NCBI GenBank assembly: GCA_012728315.1
Contig: JAAYFI010000020.1
Coordinates: 62,001-126,000 of the forward strand
Direction of reading: 5' to 3'
Length of the DNA: 64,000 nucleotides
Source: Gammaproteobacteria bacterium
GTDB taxonomy: Bacteria > Pseudomonadota > Gammaproteobacteria > Pseudomonadales > Pseudomonadaceae
How positions within the stretch are numbered: position 1 is the stretch's first letter; every line of letters begins with the position of its first letter. Positions 45,593 through 55,358 of this stretch are shown piece by piece. The notes under the pieces are model-generated. The model was not told where the DNA came from and searched no databases. It saw only the letters and a program-made list of their open reading frames with translations. Position numbers and translations under genes: made by a program.

Positions 45593-46462
45593 TTAACTGG
45601 ATGGTGCCGTTAAAAAATCTTGGAAACACTCAGCAACAGCTTGTGCACCCTGCTCATCATCCACATGTAAATGGTGACCGCCGGGTAAGCGTTGCACATT
45701 TAGCGTTAAAGTGTTGAGAAACTTGACAAAATCAGGCTCTTTTAGCAATACCCCCTCCTCCGCCAGCACCAAACACATTGGGCATTGCACTGCCCGTACA
45801 AAAGCTGCAGCATGCGCCATACTCAGACGCAGCGGTGAAGGCAACGTTAAGCGCGCATCCGTACTCCAGCAATAACCCCCGGCCACGGGACTTAAGCCCC
45901 GTTGAGCCAGCAACTCACTGGCCAACTGACTCACCGGCATAAAGCCACGCATGCGCACCTGTACCGCTTGCTCAATGGTCGGGTAAATAGTTTTCTTTTT
46001 GGCTGCCAAATCAATATGCGCAAGCAATGCCTCGCCGAGTTTTTTCGGTGCCTTATCAGCCTCACCGGTATCCGGGACTAAGCCATCAATTAAAGCCACG
46101 CGTTCAACCCGATCAGGCACTGCAGCGGCAATCAGTACACTAATGATACCGCCCAATGAGTGACCCAACAGAGAAAACTTATCCCAGCCCAACTCTTGGG
46201 TGGCCATTAATGCATCCAAAGCATAATCCCACAACTGATACCCAGCCCCCGGTGCACGATGACCTGAATGGCCATGCCCCGCCATATCTATGGCAACAAT
46301 GCGCAAGCCTTGTAGTTTGGGGGCAAGCAAATCAAAGGTCATGGCGTTATCCAGCCAGCCGTGTAACGCTAACACCGGCAGACCATTTTCTGGCCCATAC
46401 ACTCGTGCAGCTAAATCTATATGGGGTAACTGTATGCGTATTTCCTGGGCAAAAGCTGACAC
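45593..46462 (-). CDS. Alpha/beta hydrolase
   Basis: 289 residues. An oxyanion HGWLDNA (34-40), nucleophile elbow GHSLGG with S102, and a C-terminal His in PGGHHLHVDD (about 265). The general architecture matches small soluble esterases/lipases of the gpsA-sixA neighbourhood in pseudomonads (PA1615-1622 region, from memory). No signal peptide is visible, so it is cytoplasmic. Substrate unknown. It ends 50 nt before the glutathione transferase begins. Confidence 0.88.
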   Translation of the reverse strand: MSAFAQEIRIQLPHIDLAARVYGPENGLPVLALHGWLDNAMTFDLLAPKLQGLRIVAIDMAGHGHSGHRAPGAGYQLWDYALDALMATQELGWDKFSLLGHSLGGIISVLIAAAVPDRVERVALIDGLVPDTGEADKAPKKLGEALLAHIDLAAKKKTIYPTIEQAVQVRMRGFMPVSQLASELLAQRGLSPVAGGYCWSTDARLTLPSPLRLSMAHAAAFVRAVQCPMCLVLAEEGVLLKEPDFVKFLNTLTLNVQRLPGGHHLHVDDEQGAQAVAECFQDFLTAPSS

Positions 46463-46509
46463 TGAACACTCCTTAATTTTTATATTTTTATCACAAAGCG
46501 TGTATCGAT

Positions 46510-46971
46510 CTATTGTTCAACATGCTGTAAAGAGCGCAGCTGCATTGTCCCCGCACCTATAAAGTCACCTTCTAAGCAGGCGATACTGGCCGTATTCATG
46601 GGGACAACATGCTGCCGGCTCGCATCGGTTAGCCAACTGACTAAAGTGCCCAATAAAGGCTGATGCGCAACAATCAATAAATTATCCACCGGATAACCAT
46701 CAAGTTTTCGTGTGACTTCTCGTACATCATCTTCCGGAGTAAGCCACGGCACAATCTCAATAGTGCCTTGATGCGCTAAAGTCGCACACAGCAGCTCTGC
46801 CGTTTGCCGCGCGCGCACATAAGGGCTGGACAACACCCGATCAAAGGTTACCGCCTGAAGCAACTTAGCCGCCAGCACAACTTGCTGGCGGCCTTGCGCG
46901 GTGAGTTGCCGTTCAGCATCGTGACGTTGATACGCCTCTGCGGCACCGTGCCTGATCAACCATAATCTCAT
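46510..46971 (-). CDS. sixA: Phosphohistidine phosphatase SixA
   Basis: 153 residues. A histidine-phosphatase fold with the catalytic RHG motif (R7-H8-G9 in MRLWLIRHGAAEAY), SSPYVRARQTAE and a second His in LLIVAHQPLLG. It removes phosphate from histidine, in E. coli from the nitrogen PTS protein NPr (and ArcB Hpt). It overlaps the DUF4389 gene by 4 nt. The Shine-Dalgarno lies inside that gene, implying coupling. Confidence 0.94.
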   Translation of the reverse strand: MRLWLIRHGAAEAYQRHDAERQLTAQGRQQVVLAAKLLQAVTFDRVLSSPYVRARQTAELLCATLAHQGTIEIVPWLTPEDDVREVTRKLDGYPVDNLLIVAHQPLLGTLVSWLTDASRQHVVPMNTASIACLEGDFIGAGTMQLRSLQHVEQ

Positions 46972-47516
46972 GGCTTAGGCTCATGCGCGGGCGTTTCATT
47001 CGAAGCGTCAGGCAGATCTTCGGCGCTATTGTCCGCACCTGCGGCTGGCACTTCTGGCACTTCTGGCACTTCTGACACTTCTGATGCTTCTGATGCTTCT
47101 GATGCTTCTGATGCTTCTGATGCTTCTTCAGTCTCAGGCGCTGACTCAGTTGCGACAACCGTTGCAGCCGCGCTCATGGCAGGCTCCACAGCCGCTGTTT
47201 TTTCTGTAGACGCATAGGCTGCTTCACCATCAGAGGCACGCGCCTGTGGCCAATCGGCTACAGGCCAAGGCTTAGCATCGGTATTAAAGACCGCATAGCG
47301 CCCAATGTGCGCTAAATACTGGCTTAAGCTGTCGCCAAAACGCATAAAGTGTGCACTGGGAGCGCCATAAAAAAGACGATACAGCAGCTGCGCTACAACT
47401 AAAATGCCCAATAACGGCACAGCAATTTGCCATGCCAATAGAAATAACAACATCCACACTACGCGCAAAACAAGCGACTCACGGCGCATGGTTTTCTCAG
47501 CTGGCGTCATTTTCAT
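46968..47516 (-). CDS. DUF4389 membrane protein with a repeat-encoded Ser-Glu-Ala tail
   Basis: 182 residues from ATG 47516 (MKMTPAEKTMRRESLVL); ATG 47510 and 47558 are also in frame. AGAGGG precedes the first two, and 47558 overlaps gpsA coding. A membrane segment pair (about 18-47, RVVWMLLFLLAWQIAVPLLG) is followed by the DUF4389 core (MRFGDSLSQYLAHIGRYAVF). The C-terminal 70 residues are low-complexity acidic sequence made of EAS/EVS/EVP triplets encoded by a 9-bp tandem repeat (47047-47127). Function unknown; it sits between gpsA and sixA as in P. aeruginosa (from memory). Confidence 0.88.
   Translation of the reverse strand: MKMTPAEKTMRRESLVLRVVWMLLFLLAWQIAVPLLGILVVAQLLYRLFYGAPSAHFMRFGDSLSQYLAHIGRYAVFNTDAKPWPVADWPQARASDGEAAYASTEKTAAVEPAMSAAATVVATESAPETEEASEASEASEASEASEVSEVPEVPEVPAAGADNSAEDLPDASNETPAHEPKP
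47047..47127. repeat. In-frame 9-bp tandem repeat, nine units
   Basis: Units on the plus strand: three GGCACTTCT, one GACACTTCT, five GATGCTTCT. On the coding (minus) strand these give Glu-Ala-Ser, Glu-Val-Ser and Glu-Val-Pro triplets. Since the unit is a multiple of three, copy-number change alters tail length without a frameshift. Confidence 0.95.
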
Positions 47517-47526
47517 AAACCCTCTT

Positions 47527-48549
47527 TTAAAAGCCATCAATGGAAATAAAATCAACATCAGTTTTTGGCTCGCCGGTCATAAGCCCGCCAATAACCTGCT
47601 CTAAGGTGCGCCCTTCAAATAAAATCGCATGCAAGCCTGCGACCAATGGCATATACACATCCAACTCTTGCGACTTCGCCTTGAGCACTTTCAAGGTATT
47701 GACGCCCTCGGCAACTTCACCTAATCGCGCGACAGCCTCATCCAGACTTAAACCTTCACCCAGAGCAAAGCCTACCTGATAGTTGCGGCTTTTCGGTGAG
47801 GTACAGGTCACTATTAAATCCCCTACCCCGGCCAAACCTAAAAATGTCATGGGGTTCGCCCCCAGCTTAACCGCAAATCGAGTCATTTCCGCCAAGGCAC
47901 GGGTAATCAGCATGCTTTTGGTGTTTTCCCCCATGCCCATTGCCGCAGCCATTCCAGCAATAATGGCATACACGTTTTTTAACGCGCCGCCGAGCTCAAC
48001 GCCAAAGCGATCACGGCTCGCATATACACGGAACGTTGGTCCATGCAATACAGCTTGCACCGTTGCGCACAATTGTTCGTCTTCGCTGGCGACCACGCTC
48101 GCAGTTAATGCATGGGCTGCCACTTCTCGCGCAAGGTTAGGGCCCGAAAGCACACCGACACGCGCGAAAGGCGCAATATCCTCAAGAATCTGACTCATTA
48201 ACATAAAGGTCTGTGCTTCAATGCCCTTGGTGGTGCTCACCAGCATTTTATCGCGCAGAGAGTTCGCATAAGGCGTTAAAACGGTGCGTAACGCGGTTGA
48301 CGGCAAAGCAACAAATATCAAATCACAAGCAGCTAATGTTGCCGCAAGGTCTGTCGTTGCTTCAACCCCATCCAGTACCGGCACACCTTTTAAATAACGC
48401 GGGTTTTGTTTGTTATCATTAATCGCTTGCGCTTGCTCAGCATCACGCATCCACAAACGTACAGCCTGCTGATTACTGGCTAATAAATTAGCCACGGCAG
48501 TACCAAAGCTACCACCACCCAACACAGCGATTGGTTTTTTTATTGTCAT
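47527..48549 (-). CDS. gpsA: Glycerol-3-phosphate dehydrogenase [NAD(P)+]
   Basis: 340 residues from ATG 48549 ([23 protein letters not shown]). The upstream in-frame extension to 48609 lies across the promoter region. The Rossmann motif is [10 protein letters not shown], the catalytic Lys is in [14 protein letters not shown], and the substrate-binding [18 protein letters not shown] is intact. It makes sn-glycerol-3-phosphate from dihydroxyacetone phosphate for phospholipid synthesis. Downstream genes DUF4389 and sixA follow closely. A perfect -10 TATAAT lies 38 nt upstream. Confidence 0.96.
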   Translation of the reverse strand: MTIKKPIAVLGGGSFGTAVANLLASNQQAVRLWMRDAEQAQAINDNKQNPRYLKGVPVLDGVEATTDLAATLAACDLIFVALPSTALRTVLTPYANSLRDKMLVSTTKGIEAQTFMLMSQILEDIAPFARVGVLSGPNLAREVAAHALTASVVASEDEQLCATVQAVLHGPTFRVYASRDRFGVELGGALKNVYAIIAGMAAAMGMGENTKSMLITRALAEMTRFAVKLGANPMTFLGLAGVGDLIVTCTSPKSRNYQVGFALGEGLSLDEAVARLGEVAEGVNTLKVLKAKSQELDVYMPLVAGLHAILFEGRTLEQVIGGLMTGEPKTDVDFISIDGF

Positions 48550-48586
48550 GCTTCTGTTCTCTATCTGCCGAAACGGCGATTGCATC

Positions 48587-48592
48587 ATTATA
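48587..48592 (-). promoter_or_regulatory. -10 element for gpsA
   Basis: On the minus strand TATAAT matches consensus fully, 38 nt before the gpsA ATG. The -35 is poor (CTGGTT at 17 nt), so the promoter may need an activator or be weak. Confidence 0.4.
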
Positions 48593-48674
48593 CGGGGCTG
48601 TTCAAGCATAACCAGTGTTTCGCATTTTCAGTTAAACTAACACCTATTTATTTCTCAAATGACGAGGTCAGGTC

Positions 48675-50816
48675 TTGTTGCCTATATATTCAGAGCGGCC
48701 GCTCATAAAAATCAGCGTATTGCTACACACCTTCCTCGCATTAGGGATAACGCATACGGCCCATGCAAATGATTTATTTGTTGCCGATATGGCGTTACCT
48801 GAAGTACTGACCGCGACACACTTATATCAGCCACCTGCGGCGGTACCCGGGAGTGTGAGCACTATCGATCAAGAGCTTATTATCAGTAGCGGTGCCCGTA
48901 ATCTCACCGACCTATTGCGTTTAGTTCCCGGCATGTTGGTGGCACCCGATAGCGGTAATTTAACCTCGGTGAATTATCATGGCACCAACCTCAACCAAGC
49001 CCGACGTTTACAAGTATTAATTGACGGCCGCTCGGTGTACCGCGCAGCATTTGCACAGGTGAGCTGGTCAGACCTGCCCGTGGCTATCGAAGACATTCAG
49101 CGTATAGAAGTATTTCGTGGCCCCAACACCGTCAGCTACGGCGCCAACGCTTTGCTCGGCGTCATTAATATCATCACCACACCAGCTAAAGACGTGCACG
49201 GCACTCTAATAAAAGGCGCGCTTGGACAAAATGGCATTCGCGATGGATATGCACGCCAGGCTTGGCACTCAGATCGCTCTGATATGCGCTTATCCTTGTC
49301 CTCATTAACGGATAACGGTTTTGACAAACGGAGAGATGGCAGCAATTTTCGTGATGGACGCCGACTCAGCCGCTTTAATTTACGCACCAACCACCAACTC
49401 GACGAACACAATACGATTGACTGGCAGTTAGCCTTTAAAGAAGGTAGCAATCAGGTTAACAACAATTACCAGTCATTTTTCGCTAAGAATCTCCAGCCCA
49501 AACCCAATGAGCAAGACACCGACTCCGATGTGCAAGCCAAAGACTATGCGGCCAGTCTACGCTGGACCAATACCTTCAACACGCAGCACAATATCTCCTT
49601 ACAGGCCAACGCTCAGCAATGGGAGCGTTTACGTGAATGGCGGGCTTGCGATGCACAGCGGGCTTTCAGTTCTGAGTTAAAGGAACTGTGGCAGATTTCA
49701 ACACCTGCACAACTCTCGGGCTTAATCTCTGGCGAAATTGATCCCAAGACACTCAGCCCCCGCCAACTAGGGTTATTAAAGGCTACATTGCCAGCAAAAG
49801 GAGAAATCATCCCCCACAGCTGTGGTCTTATTACTGAAAACAGCCGTGAATCACGTGTAGATCTTGAGCTGCAAGACACCTACAGCATCTCCGACAGCTT
49901 ACGTCTGATCAGCGGTTTAAGTTACCGCTATGACCAAGCCCGCTCCAAAACCTTCTTAAACGGACTCCAGCGCAAAGACATTACCCGTGCTTTCAGTCAA
50001 GTTGAATGGTACGCAACCGAGCATTGGTTGCTACAAGGTGGCGGCATGTTTGAGCATGACAGCAGTAACGGTGATTCCTTTTCTCCGCGCTTAGCAGTCA
50101 ACTATTTATTCACCCCCGCCCACGGTTTGCGAGCCGTTTATAGCGAAGCCGTACGCTCACCGGACATGTTTGAAAACCATGCTGACTGGCGCTACCGTGT
50201 GCGTGATTTACGCCCTGCCCTAAGCAGCGGCAGCAACGCTGATTTTGCCATTACCGCCAAAGGCAGCGGCGAGCTCAAACAAGAGAAAATCGAAGCCTAC
50301 GAGCTAGGTTACAATGGCTATTTCGCCGCTCAGCGTGTGTCTGTTGATATCAAGCTGTTCGAAGAAAAAATCAGCCGAATGATTAGCGGCTCACCCAAAG
50401 TGCACCTCTTTAATCTCAGCAACAACGATCATATTAAATTTTATGGCAGCGAGTTTGAAAGCAACTGGCAAGCCAGCGACAAAGATCGCTTGCGCCTCAG
50501 CTACGCCTACATTAGAGACCGTGCTAGCAACCCGATCGATCAAACATCCCCCAAACACAGCGGCTCTTTAGCTTGGCTACGCGATTGGAATCAGGGCTGG
50601 AACAGCAGCTTGATGTATTTTGCAGCCAAACAACTGAATGGTCATGACTTGCAGCTGGCCACTGCGCGCATTGCCAAACATCTGAACTGGGCTGATAAGC
50701 GCTTGACGGTCGCCGGCAACCTGCAAAAAACGCTCAACAACCACCCCATTGGTCACACCAGCCATAAAGACAACTCACAAGATCTGGCTTACCTAAGCCT
50801 GCAACTGGAGTTTTAA
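48675..50816 (+). CDS. TonB-dependent outer-membrane receptor
   Basis: 713 residues. The signal peptide (cleavage after THTAHA) precedes a plug domain (about 45-175: SSGARNLTDLLRLVPGMLV, VLIDGRSVY, RIEVFRGPNTVSYGANALLGVINI split) and a beta-barrel ending in LSLQLEF with terminal Phe. It resembles haem/siderophore/vitamin-type receptors of modest size; the ligand is not deducible. The start is TTG 48675, with GAGG 7 nt upstream and no ATG near. No Fur-like box is visible upstream, so it may not be iron-regulated. It begins a three-gene unit with a binding protein and a histidine kinase. Confidence 0.9.
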   Translation: MLPIYSERPLIKISVLLHTFLALGITHTAHANDLFVADMALPEVLTATHLYQPPAAVPGSVSTIDQELIISSGARNLTDLLRLVPGMLVAPDSGNLTSVNYHGTNLNQARRLQVLIDGRSVYRAAFAQVSWSDLPVAIEDIQRIEVFRGPNTVSYGANALLGVINIITTPAKDVHGTLIKGALGQNGIRDGYARQAWHSDRSDMRLSLSSLTDNGFDKRRDGSNFRDGRRLSRFNLRTNHQLDEHNTIDWQLAFKEGSNQVNNNYQSFFAKNLQPKPNEQDTDSDVQAKDYAASLRWTNTFNTQHNISLQANAQQWERLREWRACDAQRAFSSELKELWQISTPAQLSGLISGEIDPKTLSPRQLGLLKATLPAKGEIIPHSCGLITENSRESRVDLELQDTYSISDSLRLISGLSYRYDQARSKTFLNGLQRKDITRAFSQVEWYATEHWLLQGGGMFEHDSSNGDSFSPRLAVNYLFTPAHGLRAVYSEAVRSPDMFENHADWRYRVRDLRPALSSGSNADFAITAKGSGELKQEKIEAYELGYNGYFAAQRVSVDIKLFEEKISRMISGSPKVHLFNLSNNDHIKFYGSEFESNWQASDKDRLRLSYAYIRDRASNPIDQTSPKHSGSLAWLRDWNQGWNSSLMYFAAKQLNGHDLQLATARIAKHLNWADKRLTVAGNLQKTLNNHPIGHTSHKDNSQDLAYLSLQLEF

Positions 50817-50823
50817 CAGACTT

Positions 50824-51726
50824 ATGTGGGCTTACTTGTGGCGCTTACTTGGCCTGTGCTGCTTGCTACTGAGTATCAGCACTTCAGGCCAAGCACAGGT
50901 TATTATCAGCGCCGAACAGGATAGCCCAGCCGTACGCAGCTTTACTCAAGAGCTGGCACAAAGGCTCCCTGCCTTCACCATTGACTATATGCCTCGCGCC
51001 CAACTCGAAGCGCAAAGCCAGTTCTCAGAAGGCACACAACTTATTCTGCTAGGTCCTGAGTTATTGCAGTGGCGCCTACAGCTGACGCACAGCAACCCAT
51101 ACACACTGATTATGCAAGTCAGTCGCGTGCAAGCTTATCAGCAGCTTAAGCATCAGCACCCTCAGCATTTGACCTTTCTCTGGAGTGATCCACCCATCAA
51201 GCGTCAAATCGCGCTCTTAAAAGCCATGCAACCTGACGTAAAACATGTGGGCGTGCTCTATGGCGATCACAGCGCATTTCTTATGACAGAAGTTGAACAA
51301 GCCATGCAAGCGCAAGGTCTGGTTTTGCATAAATATTATTGGCCCAATAGTTATGATGCGCGCGGTCTAGGTCGCTTACTGAACAAAACAGATGCACTGC
51401 TTGGCTTAGATGATCTACAAATTTATAACCCCACCACCATTAAAAGCATTTTGCTCAGCAGCTATGCTCGCAAACAAGCACTGATCGGCCCCACTGCCGC
51501 TTTTATTAAAGCCGGCAGCCTAGCCTCGACCTACAGCGACAAAGATGATTGGTTACACAGCTTACAAACATTGCTCAATAGGCCAACACAGTCTTGGCCG
51601 AGAGAAGCCTATCCCGACGCATTTAAAATACTGGTGAATCAGCAAGTAGCACGCTCGCTTGGACTGCAAAACCACCACCCATCCGAACTGATCAAGGTTC
51701 TTCAGCAGCCTAGGTATACACCATGA
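50824..51726 (+). CDS. Periplasmic ABC-type substrate-binding domain protein (PF04392-like), probable sensor partner
   Basis: 300 residues with a Sec signal ([24 protein letters not shown]). The two-lobed ABC_sub_bind fold is suggested by [36 protein letters not shown] (split; about 116-152) and the [29 protein letters not shown] region (split). There is no permease or ATPase gene with it. It is followed with a 4-nt overlap by a histidine kinase, and preceded by a TonB receptor 8 nt away. I infer a ligand-binding accessory protein that informs the kinase rather than an importer. Confidence 0.8.
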   Translation: MWAYLWRLLGLCCLLLSISTSGQAQVIISAEQDSPAVRSFTQELAQRLPAFTIDYMPRAQLEAQSQFSEGTQLILLGPELLQWRLQLTHSNPYTLIMQVSRVQAYQQLKHQHPQHLTFLWSDPPIKRQIALLKAMQPDVKHVGVLYGDHSAFLMTEVEQAMQAQGLVLHKYYWPNSYDARGLGRLLNKTDALLGLDDLQIYNPTTIKSILLSSYARKQALIGPTAAFIKAGSLASTYSDKDDWLHSLQTLLNRPTQSWPREAYPDAFKILVNQQVARSLGLQNHHPSELIKVLQQPRYTP

Positions 51727-53201
51727 AAAGAATGCTGGGCGGCAGTATTCATCGCCACACCTTATTCGTCAGTTTGCTACCTGCGGTATTAATTGCTTTT
51801 CTACTCACGGGCTACTTTACGTTGTCCCGGTTACAGAACTTACAAGAAGAGCTGGCAAACGCCGGTCAGCTGATTGCCAACCAGCTTGCACCTGCGGCTG
51901 AGTTTAGCGTTATATCAGGCAACCTGCAGTTACTTGAACCGCTGTTACAAGGCTTGCTGCAACATCCCAACATTGCTTTTATTGAAATTTATGATCACCA
52001 ATCACGATTATTAAAACGCTCAGAGAAAGCCCCTTTCAGCGTTCAGTCAGGCCCATCATTTTCAGCAAAAATTGAGCGACAAACCATTGAGCTTGATCCT
52101 GTTTTTTTATCGTCAACCGCGTCATTAGCAGCACCCCAGCATGATGACAGCTTGGGCTACGTTTTGGTTGGAATGACCGACAGTTCACTTAAACAACAGC
52201 AACTGCAAACGCTATTGCGCGCCCTATGGCTGATTCTTTTCACCCTTATTTTAATCTGGGCACTTGCGTACTCATTGGCTCGCAGCCTCTCCAACCCCAT
52301 CCGCGATATGCGCGAAAAACTACAAGCGCTGGACCAAGGTTTATTTAACACGCCCCCCCTTACTGCGATTAACAACGGAGAGCTCGGTGAGCTCAGTCAG
52401 CACATCAATATGCTGAGTAGAACCCTACAACAGGCGCGCCAGTCGCAAAAAAAATACACCGCAGAACTGCAGCTCGCGCAACAGGAAGCAGAGCGTGCCA
52501 ACCATGCTAAATCAGACTTTCTCGCAATGATGAGTCATGAACTACGCACCCCCATGAACGGCGTGCTGGGTATGCTGCAATTGTTAGAGCAGACCGAGCT
52601 CAGCACAGAGCAAACGGAGTATACCCAGCTCGCTCACACATCCAGCTTACAGATGCTGGATGTCATCGATGATATTTTAGATTTCTCACGCCTTGAGCAT
52701 GATGCGCTGCAACTGGAATGCATTGTTTTTTCTTTGACAGAACTTTTTACATCCTTGCAGCAAACTTTCAAATACAGCGCAGAGCAAAAAGGTATTGATT
52801 TGATATTCAATTTACCCGCTGAGCTACCCCAGCTAAATGTTGAAGGTGACCCAACACGCCTGCGCCAAATTTTAGTCAATATTCTAGCCAATGCGTTAAA
52901 ATTCACCGCACAAGGGAGCGTCACCGTGCAAGTAGACTGGAGCCTTTTAGGTTCGGCACAACTGCTTCTCAAATGCGAAATCATTGATTCGGGCATCGGC
53001 ATTGCCGCAGAACAATTGAGCTGTATTTTTGATGCATTTCATCAAGCCGATCAGAGTATTTCACGCCGTTACGGTGGTACAGGCCTAGGTTTATCTATTG
53101 CGCGCACACTGACTGAACAAATGGGCGGCACATTGACCGTAGTCAGCCAACCGCAAAAAGGCTCAATATTTACTCTACAAGTGCCTTTGCATCATATATA
53201 A
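51723..53201 (+). CDS. Sensor histidine kinase (GacS/PA1611-like, no receiver domain)
   Basis: 492 residues. TM1 (about 13-33), a periplasmic domain (34-163), TM2 (165-185), HAMP (about 186-240), a short coiled coil, HisKA with phospho-acceptor H272 ([12 protein letters not shown]), and HATPase with an N-box NILANALKF (about 388), DSGIGIA and [10 protein letters not shown]. It ends right after the ATPase domain. Orthologues next to fabA in Pseudomonas (PA1611) are hybrid kinases with a C-terminal receiver that interact with RetS and the Gac/Rsm network. That receiver is absent here, and no response-regulator gene is adjacent. It is likely co-translated with the upstream binding protein. Confidence 0.92.
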   Translation: MKRMLGGSIHRHTLFVSLLPAVLIAFLLTGYFTLSRLQNLQEELANAGQLIANQLAPAAEFSVISGNLQLLEPLLQGLLQHPNIAFIEIYDHQSRLLKRSEKAPFSVQSGPSFSAKIERQTIELDPVFLSSTASLAAPQHDDSLGYVLVGMTDSSLKQQQLQTLLRALWLILFTLILIWALAYSLARSLSNPIRDMREKLQALDQGLFNTPPLTAINNGELGELSQHINMLSRTLQQARQSQKKYTAELQLAQQEAERANHAKSDFLAMMSHELRTPMNGVLGMLQLLEQTELSTEQTEYTQLAHTSSLQMLDVIDDILDFSRLEHDALQLECIVFSLTELFTSLQQTFKYSAEQKGIDLIFNLPAELPQLNVEGDPTRLRQILVNILANALKFTAQGSVTVQVDWSLLGSAQLLLKCEIIDSGIGIAAEQLSCIFDAFHQADQSISRRYGGTGLGLSIARTLTEQMGGTLTVVSQPQKGSIFTLQVPLHHI

Positions 53202-53530
53202 CAAAGCGCTAAAGATGAGTTTTCAGCATTAAGGCGCAGCTAAAAGTCGCGCAATAGAACAGCTTTAACTAACATTTTGTCTTACAAATTGTTCATACTG
53301 TGACTTATAACACAGCTGCAAGGTCTAACCCTGCAACCGCACTCAAGCCAGACGTTATGTTGCTGCAAAAGCACAACAAGCAACCTGACAGAAGGCTTAA
53401 GTTGAATAGAGTTTTTTTGTTAAGCGTTATTAAATGTGTTAAAAACACGCAAATACGTTTAACAAAACCATTAGCAAGATGGATATCCATCGCCCATGCA
53501 GTACACGATTAGGCACGTTGAGGAGCCCGC
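53202..53530. other. 329-bp intergenic region before fabA
   Basis: No gene is supported; the one plus-strand frame (53300-53512) has no ribosome site or family resemblance, and there is no trace of a lost receiver domain. It carries the likely fabA promoter and a small dyad at 53436-53448. Confidence 0.6.
53417..53448 (+). promoter_or_regulatory. Candidate fabAB promoter overlapped by a dyad
   Basis: TTGTTA (53417-53422), 17 nt, TAAAAA (53440-53445). The dyad GTGTT-AAA-AACAC (53436-53448) covers the -10, which would suit a repressor of unsaturated fatty-acid synthesis (FabR/DesT-like control is known for fabAB elsewhere). The match to those operators is not convincing. Confidence 0.3.
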
Positions 53531-54046
53531 ATGACCAAACAAAACGCCTTCACCTACGAAGAACTGCTCAAATGCAGTCGAGGAGAACTCTTCGGACCAG
53601 GTAACGCGCAACTGCCCGCACCGAATATGCTTATGATCGATCGCATTGTGCACATCAGTGACACAGGTGGAAAGTACGGCAAAGGACAAATCACTGCTGA
53701 GCTGGATATCCATCCTGACCTGTGGTTCTTTGCCTGCCACTTTGAAGGTGATCCTGTGATGCCAGGTTGCTTAGGCCTCGATGCTATGTGGCAGCTGGTC
53801 GGTTTTTTCCTTGGCTGGCAAGGCAACCCAGGACGTGGTCGTGCGCTTGGATCAGGTGATGTTAAGTTTTTTGGCCAAGTACTACCCTCCGCTAAAAAAG
53901 TCACCTATAAAATCGATATTAAGCGCACAATTAATCGCTCATTAATTCTAGCCATCGCTGACGGTAGTGTCAGTGTTGATGGTCGCGAAATTTATAGCGC
54001 CGAAGGCTTACGTGTCGGCCTATTTACTTCCACAGACTCTTTCTAA
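53531..54046 (+). CDS. fabA: 3-hydroxydecanoyl-ACP dehydratase/isomerase FabA
   Basis: 171 residues, the exact FabA length. Active-site H70 ([14 protein letters not shown]) and D84 ([10 protein letters not shown]) match the E. coli catalytic pair. It dehydrates 3-hydroxydecanoyl-ACP and isomerises trans-2- to cis-3-decenoyl-ACP, the entry to unsaturated fatty acids. GAGGAG precedes the ATG. It is 12 nt from fabB, forming the standard fabAB operon of pseudomonads. Confidence 0.98.
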   Translation: MTKQNAFTYEELLKCSRGELFGPGNAQLPAPNMLMIDRIVHISDTGGKYGKGQITAELDIHPDLWFFACHFEGDPVMPGCLGLDAMWQLVGFFLGWQGNPGRGRALGSGDVKFFGQVLPSAKKVTYKIDIKRTINRSLILAIADGSVSVDGREIYSAEGLRVGLFTSTDSF

Positions 54047-54058
54047 AGGATGACCAGT

Positions 54059-55276
54059 ATGCGTCGCGCTGTAATCACTGGAATGGGCATTGTTTCTTGC
54101 CTAGGTAATGATAAAGCTACCGTAGCTGCCAATTTACGAGCAGGTAAATCAGGTATTCGTTTTAACCCTTCATATGCTGAAATGGGCTTGCGCAGCCAAG
54201 TTTCAGGCACTGTTGACATTGATCTAGAAGCCTTAATTGACCGCAAAGTTTTTCGCTTTATGGGTCAAGCAGCGGCCTTCTCTTATTTAGCGATGGAGCA
54301 AGCCATTGCCGACAGTGGACTCAGCCCTGAAGATGTATCAAACCCACGTACTGGTTTAATCGCCGGCTCTGGTGGTGCATCAACCCTAAACCAAATGGAA
54401 GCGATCGATATCCTGCGCGACAAAGGCGTTAAGCGTATCGGCCCATACCGTGTAACCCGCACCATGGGTAGCACTGTCTCTGCTTGCTTAGCCACGCCTT
54501 TTAAAATCAAAGGCGTGAACTACTCAATATCTTCCGCCTGCGCAACCAGCGCCCACTGTATTGGACAAGCTCTTGAGCAGATCCAATTGGGTAAACAAGA
54601 TATTGTTTTTGCCGGCGGCGGTGAAGAAGAACATTGGAGCCAGAGTTGCTTATTTGATGCAATGGGTGCTTTGTCTACTCAGTATAACGACACGCCCGAA
54701 AAAGCCTCACGCGCCTATGACAGCAAACGTGATGGCTTTGTGATTGCTGGCGGTGGCGGCATGGTGGTCGTTGAAGAGCTGGAACACGCCCTGAAACGTG
54801 GCGCAAAAATCTATGCAGAAATCGTCGGTTACGGCGCCACCTCGGATGGTTACGATATGGTCGCGCCAAGCGGTGAAGGTGCTGTGCGCTGCATGCAACA
54901 AGCGCTCGCAACGGTTGACACACCCATCGATTACCTCAACACCCACGGCACCTCAACACCGGTCGGTGATATTGCTGAGATTCGAGCCGTTCGTGAAGTA
55001 TTCGCGGATAAAGCACCGCCGATCAGCTCTACAAAAAGTCTCTCAGGTCACTCTTTGGGCGCCGCAGGGGTTCAAGAAACCATCTACTCGTTGCTTATGA
55101 TGGAAGGCAATTTTATTGCTGGCTCTATCAATATTGACGAGTTGGATGAAGAGGTTAAAGACTTACCGATTGTGCAGAAAACACAAGAAAACGTAACGCT
55201 AAATACCGTGATGAGCAACAGCTTTGGTTTCGGCGGCACCAACGCCACCTTAGTACTCAAACGTTTCACACAATAA
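54059..55276 (+). CDS. fabB: 3-oxoacyl-ACP synthase I FabB
   Basis: 405 residues from ATG 54059 ([18 protein letters not shown]), preceded by AAAGGA at 8 nt; the in-frame ATG at 54050 overlaps that site. Catalytic C161 ([14 protein letters not shown]) with His in [10 protein letters not shown] and [11 protein letters not shown]. It elongates cis-3-decenoyl-ACP and so commits carbon to unsaturated acids. It ends in a long bidirectional terminator. Confidence 0.98.
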   Translation: MRRAVITGMGIVSCLGNDKATVAANLRAGKSGIRFNPSYAEMGLRSQVSGTVDIDLEALIDRKVFRFMGQAAAFSYLAMEQAIADSGLSPEDVSNPRTGLIAGSGGASTLNQMEAIDILRDKGVKRIGPYRVTRTMGSTVSACLATPFKIKGVNYSISSACATSAHCIGQALEQIQLGKQDIVFAGGGEEEHWSQSCLFDAMGALSTQYNDTPEKASRAYDSKRDGFVIAGGGGMVVVEELEHALKRGAKIYAEIVGYGATSDGYDMVAPSGEGAVRCMQQALATVDTPIDYLNTHGTSTPVGDIAEIRAVREVFADKAPPISSTKSLSGHSLGAAGVQETIYSLLMMEGNFIAGSINIDELDEEVKDLPIVQKTQENVTLNTVMSNSFGFGGTNATLVLKRFTQ

Positions 55277-55293
55277 TTTAGCTGAACGCTTAC

Positions 55294-55333
55294 AAAAATG
55301 GCCACTGCAATCAGATTGCGTGGCCATTTTTTT
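55294..55333. terminator. Bidirectional terminator between fabB and acuI
   Basis: A long stem: AAAAATGGCCAC (55294-55305) pairs with 55320-55331, and an inner GCAAT/ATTGC extends it. T7 follows on the plus strand and A5 precedes, so it serves fabB (+) and acuI (-). Confidence 0.9.
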
Positions 55334-55358
55334 ATGACTCAATGCCGAGCAAACAATC

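Noticed and set aside
53202-53530. Lost receiver (REC) domain of the sensor kinase as a pseudogene
   Set aside because: None of the frames after the kinase stop reads like a receiver domain; the gene seems to end naturally after the ATPase domain.
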